From: Prevotellaceae bacterium
GTDB lineage: Bacteria > Bacteroidota > Bacteroidia > Bacteroidales > Paludibacteraceae
Reading direction: 5' to 3'
Assembly (NCBI GenBank): GCA_031270565.1
Contig: JAISXJ010000145.1
Coordinates: forward strand, 1 to 9,217
Length of the DNA stretch: 9,217 nt
The translations under genes and the position numbers were made by a program. This document shows, in pieces, positions 7,441 to 9,217 of this stretch (positions are counted from its first letter, which is position 1; every line of letters starts with the position of its first letter). The notes below the pieces were generated by a model that saw only the letters and a list, made by a program, of their open reading frames with translations, was not told the DNA's origin and made no database searches.

Positions 7441-7487
7441 AACCCAATTTTTTTTAAATATACATTTTCGTTTTATAAAAATCAATT

Positions 7488-8372
7488 TTATTTAATGACT
7501 GTTTTGCGACAAATAACATCCCCGGAATGTAACGTTATCTTAAATACGTATATTCCTTTCCGGTTGGACATATTCACATTAACCAGACTTTTGCCTGACC
7601 AGGAAGATTCAAAAACTTTCCGGCCATCCATGCCGAATATCTGCAAATTGTCGATATAATTATTTTTAGAAAAAACAATTATATTATCGGTATTTTGCGT
7701 ATCAATATAGACGTCGGAAGCAGCAGCAGAGAGCGAAGCAATTCCTGTTGGGTTGCCTATTGGGTCCAATATAAATGTCCCGAATGTACGAAATTCAGGT
7801 TCTGCCGCCTCAAATAACCCCGTTTCATAAAACAAATTGGCCATTTGCAAGGTATTTCCTGCTGATTCTTTTGAACATTCCAAAATATACCACAAAGTTA
7901 TATTGCTACTCCCACGTATGGTAACCCCTTTCTCGGCTGCAAGGTTTTGCAAAGCTGTAAAGTCGCTCGCCTGACGCAACCGCACATAAATTACGTGCGA
8001 CGGAAGAGTTTCCCTGTTAATTGTTGCCTCTGTTAACAGGAAGCCGGGAGTTTCGTATAAAATCGATTCGTCGAAAGTAAAATCCGGCAAGTTTTCTCCT
8101 TCAATAACTGTCCAGCAATCACTTTCCTTGTCAATATATTTATCCTTGAGGTGTGTGATTGGCGTAATTTCAAAAGGATAAACATGGATGTGCTGTTCCG
8201 TCAATCTGTTTTTCAAAGCAAGGGTATCATCAGGGGATGCAAGCAATATGAATTTTCGGGTCGGCATTAACTCCAACGGTATCTTTTCTCCCCGATACCA
8301 ATAATAGTATTCCTGGGCAAATACACTTATGCCCAAAGAAAATAACACTGTAAAAATTAAAAAGCGTTTCAT
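7488..8372 (-). CDS. Subtilase-type propeptide fused to T9SS sorting domain, no protease domain
   Basis: A 294-residue exported protein. Residues 1-19 are a signal peptide (MKRFLIFTVLFSLGISVFA). Residues 21-195 resemble the N-terminal propeptide of Bacteroidota S8 (subtilisin-like) peptidases: EYYYWYRGEKIPLEL at 21-35, SHVIYVRLRQASDFTALQNL at 125-144, then LWYILEC and ANLFYETGLFEAAEPEF (178-194). In the full proteases this last string leads into the catalytic domain. Here a 25-residue linker leads straight to a type A sorting domain (about 221-294: IIVFSKN, LQIFGMDGRKV, GIYVFKIT, ending RKTVIK). No Asp/His/Ser triad is present and the frame is intact. The protein could be a free inhibitor or chaperone for a protease, or a remnant of an internal deletion. 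It sits 126 nt downstream of a metalloprotease gene. Its strong Shine-Dalgarno supports translation from this ATG. The homology is from memory of family patterns. Confidence 0.75.
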   Translation of the reverse strand: MKRFLIFTVLFSLGISVFAQEYYYWYRGEKIPLELMPTRKFILLASPDDTLALKNRLTEQHIHVYPFEITPITHLKDKYIDKESDCWTVIEGENLPDFTFDESILYETPGFLLTEATINRETLPSHVIYVRLRQASDFTALQNLAAEKGVTIRGSSNITLWYILECSKESAGNTLQMANLFYETGLFEAAEPEFRTFGTFILDPIGNPTGIASLSAAASDVYIDTQNTDNIIVFSKNNYIDNLQIFGMDGRKVFESSWSGKSLVNVNMSNRKGIYVFKITLHSGDVICRKTVIK

Positions 8373-8379
8373 TTTTGTT

Positions 8380-8386
8380 CTCCTTT
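8380..8386 (-). promoter_or_regulatory. Strong Shine-Dalgarno for the propeptide-like gene
   Basis: On the minus strand AAAGGAG lies 7 nt before the ATG at 8372. It is the only near-perfect anti-16S match seen in front of a gene in this window; the others have A/T-rich leaders without one, as usual in Bacteroidota. It fixes the start codon and suggests efficient translation. Confidence 0.7.
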
Positions 8387-8449
8387 CTTTATTTCGTTAA
8401 AATCATTCGTTTACATTAATTTTTCCCCATTTTTGCTAAACAGTACGGC

Positions 8450-8500
8450 AGTATGCGCCTGCCCCGAAAATACGGAGCAGGCACACACACTACGCATACT
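8450..8500 (-). terminator. Hairpin at the 3' end of the metalloprotease gene
   Basis: The inner hairpin pairs GCCTGCCCCG (8457-8466) with CGGAGCAGGC (8473-8482), nine pairs and one C/A mismatch around an AAAATA loop. An outer arm pairs AGTATGCG (8450-8457) with CGCATACT (8493-8500), with 10 unpaired bases (CA repeats) on one side; base 8457 can join only one of the two arms. The outer arm reaches into the metalloprotease stop codon (8499-8501). No T tract follows on the minus strand, so this is not a classic intrinsic terminator. It may stabilise the mRNA end or be a processing or Rho-assisted stop. Confidence 0.45.
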
Positions 8501-9217
8501 ACTTTATTTCCAATTCAGAGCCCAGTTCTACTTCAAATGCACCATTGATAACAGTACGGTTTTCTGCATCAAGCGTAAGCTTGGCGCCGTTGGTAACGGT
8601 AACATTTTGAACGTTAATGTCCTTGCAAGCCTCAATAGTTACTGTACTACTAATTGTTTGATTTTGCAATGATACAGGGTTAAGAAAATTTTTTCTTTCA
8701 GTAGATTTCGACCACTCAAATATAAAATCAATTTGTTCATCACTAAAAATATTTCGACAAGTTTTTCTCGAATACGACATAAAATTATGAGTGTCAGGAG
8801 TATAAGGTCTGCCATCATAAGTTGCTGTCCCTGTATATACACAATTTGAATTTACATTATCTTGAGATAGTGTAGGGTCAGCAGGCGTATCACAACACAA
8901 ATCACCTGTCGATGAGCAGTTTGAACCATTGGGGTCTTCATAACCATAATTGGTGTCGTGTGTATGTAATAGTCCAAAAAAGTGTCCCATTTCGTGAATT
9001 ACAGTAGAACCATTTGTGGCACAATATTTGTCTATTGCAATAAAATTTATATTGTTTAAAGGATAATAAGCATAACCACAAGCATCCTGTCCGTTCAAAG
9101 TTACGGAATTAAAATAGTATATATTTATTGCATTCGGATTATTGTATGTAGAACGTAATGAGTATTCTTCCGTACCATCGAAATTGTAGTAAATATCATT
9201 ATCAATATAATCAATGC
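8499..9217 (-). CDS. M43 pappalysin-like zinc metalloprotease, 5' end beyond window
   Basis: The frame stays open to the right edge, so the start, signal peptide and propeptide lie outside; 238 C-terminal residues are visible. Numbered from the edge, residues 74-84 read HEMGHFFGLLH, the metzincin HExxHxxGxxH motif: H74, H78 and H84 bind zinc and E75 is the catalytic base. The Met-turn is HNFMSYS with M146. CCDTPAD and several cysteines between them match the M43 (pappalysin/cytophagalysin) family, as does the strand AINIYYFNSV before the active site. It should cleave proteins outside the cell. The last 60 residues (NPVSLQNQTISSTVTIEACK ... GSELEIK) form a beta-repeat of the kind seen at the C-termini of Bacteroidota exoproteins. 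They do not look like a type A sorting domain, so export route and anchoring are unclear. A TTG at 9098 is not a plausible start, because family homology extends upstream of it. Confidence 0.88.
   Translation of the reverse strand, partial: IDYIDNDIYYNFDGTEEYSLRSTYNNPNAINIYYFNSVTLNGQDACGYAYYPLNNINFIAIDKYCATNGSTVIHEMGHFFGLLHTHDTNYGYEDPNGSNCSSTGDLCCDTPADPTLSQDNVNSNCVYTGTATYDGRPYTPDTHNFMSYSRKTCRNIFSDEQIDFIFEWSKSTERKNFLNPVSLQNQTISSTVTIEACKDINVQNVTVTNGAKLTLDAENRTVINGAFEVELGSELEIK

Noticed and set aside
7441..7485. Start at 7485 for the unknown T9SS cargo protein
   Set aside because: It would place 15 Lys-rich residues before a complete signal peptide that begins at the 7440 ATG.
7455..7487. Possible promoter (ATTG, 20-base gap, TATATTTA) before the cargo gene at 6502-7440
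   Set aside because: Each box has one mismatch in very AT-rich DNA and the resulting leader would be only about 10 nt; chance match is likely.
9096..9098. TTG at 9098 as the start of the metalloprotease
   Set aside because: The frame is open to the window edge and the residues before the TTG (including AINIYYFNSV) match the conserved part of M43 peptidases, so the gene simply continues outside.

Overview
The window looks like chromosomal DNA from a member of the Bacteroidota, probably Bacteroidales or a relative. Three points support this. Three secreted proteins carry C-terminal type IX secretion (T9SS) type A sorting domains, found essentially only in that phylum. A UbiA-type prenyltransferase sits next to maf, a pairing familiar from Bacteroides-like genomes. 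An exact copy of the phylum's -7 promoter box (TAnnTTTG) lies upstream of one gene. The species cannot be named from the sequence.

Layout: positions 1-325 are non-coding, with an imperfect inverted/direct repeat cluster, a small GC-rich hairpin and an AT-rich leader. Positions 326-2671 (+) hold thrB-thrC, the last two steps of threonine synthesis, only 12 nt apart. Facing them on the minus strand are maf (2734-3306) and a membrane prenyltransferase (3400-4380), separated by a strong intrinsic terminator at 3357-3383. Everything from 4412 to the right edge, also minus strand, encodes exported proteins. In transcription order these are an M43 pappalysin-like zinc metalloprotease (5' end outside the window), a small protein made of a subtilase-type propeptide plus a T9SS sorting domain with no protease domain between, a T9SS cargo protein of unknown function, and a PNGase F-like glycoamidase with a T9SS sorting domain.

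How they fit together: the left half is housekeeping (threonine synthesis, nucleotide-pool cleaning or septum-related Maf, polyprenyl lipid chemistry). The right half looks like a secreted set for attacking proteins and glycoproteins. It combines a peptidase, an amidase that would remove N-glycans, and a putative free propeptide that could act as an inhibitor or chaperone. The right part (from about 6400) is visibly more AT-rich than the thrBC part. The most unusual items are the propeptide-only T9SS protein beside the metalloprotease, the PNGase F homologue with two of three catalytic acids obvious, and a thrB-thrC pair of a type unlike the usual Bacteroides arrangement. No CRISPR array, tRNA, rRNA, insertion sequence or phage gene was seen.
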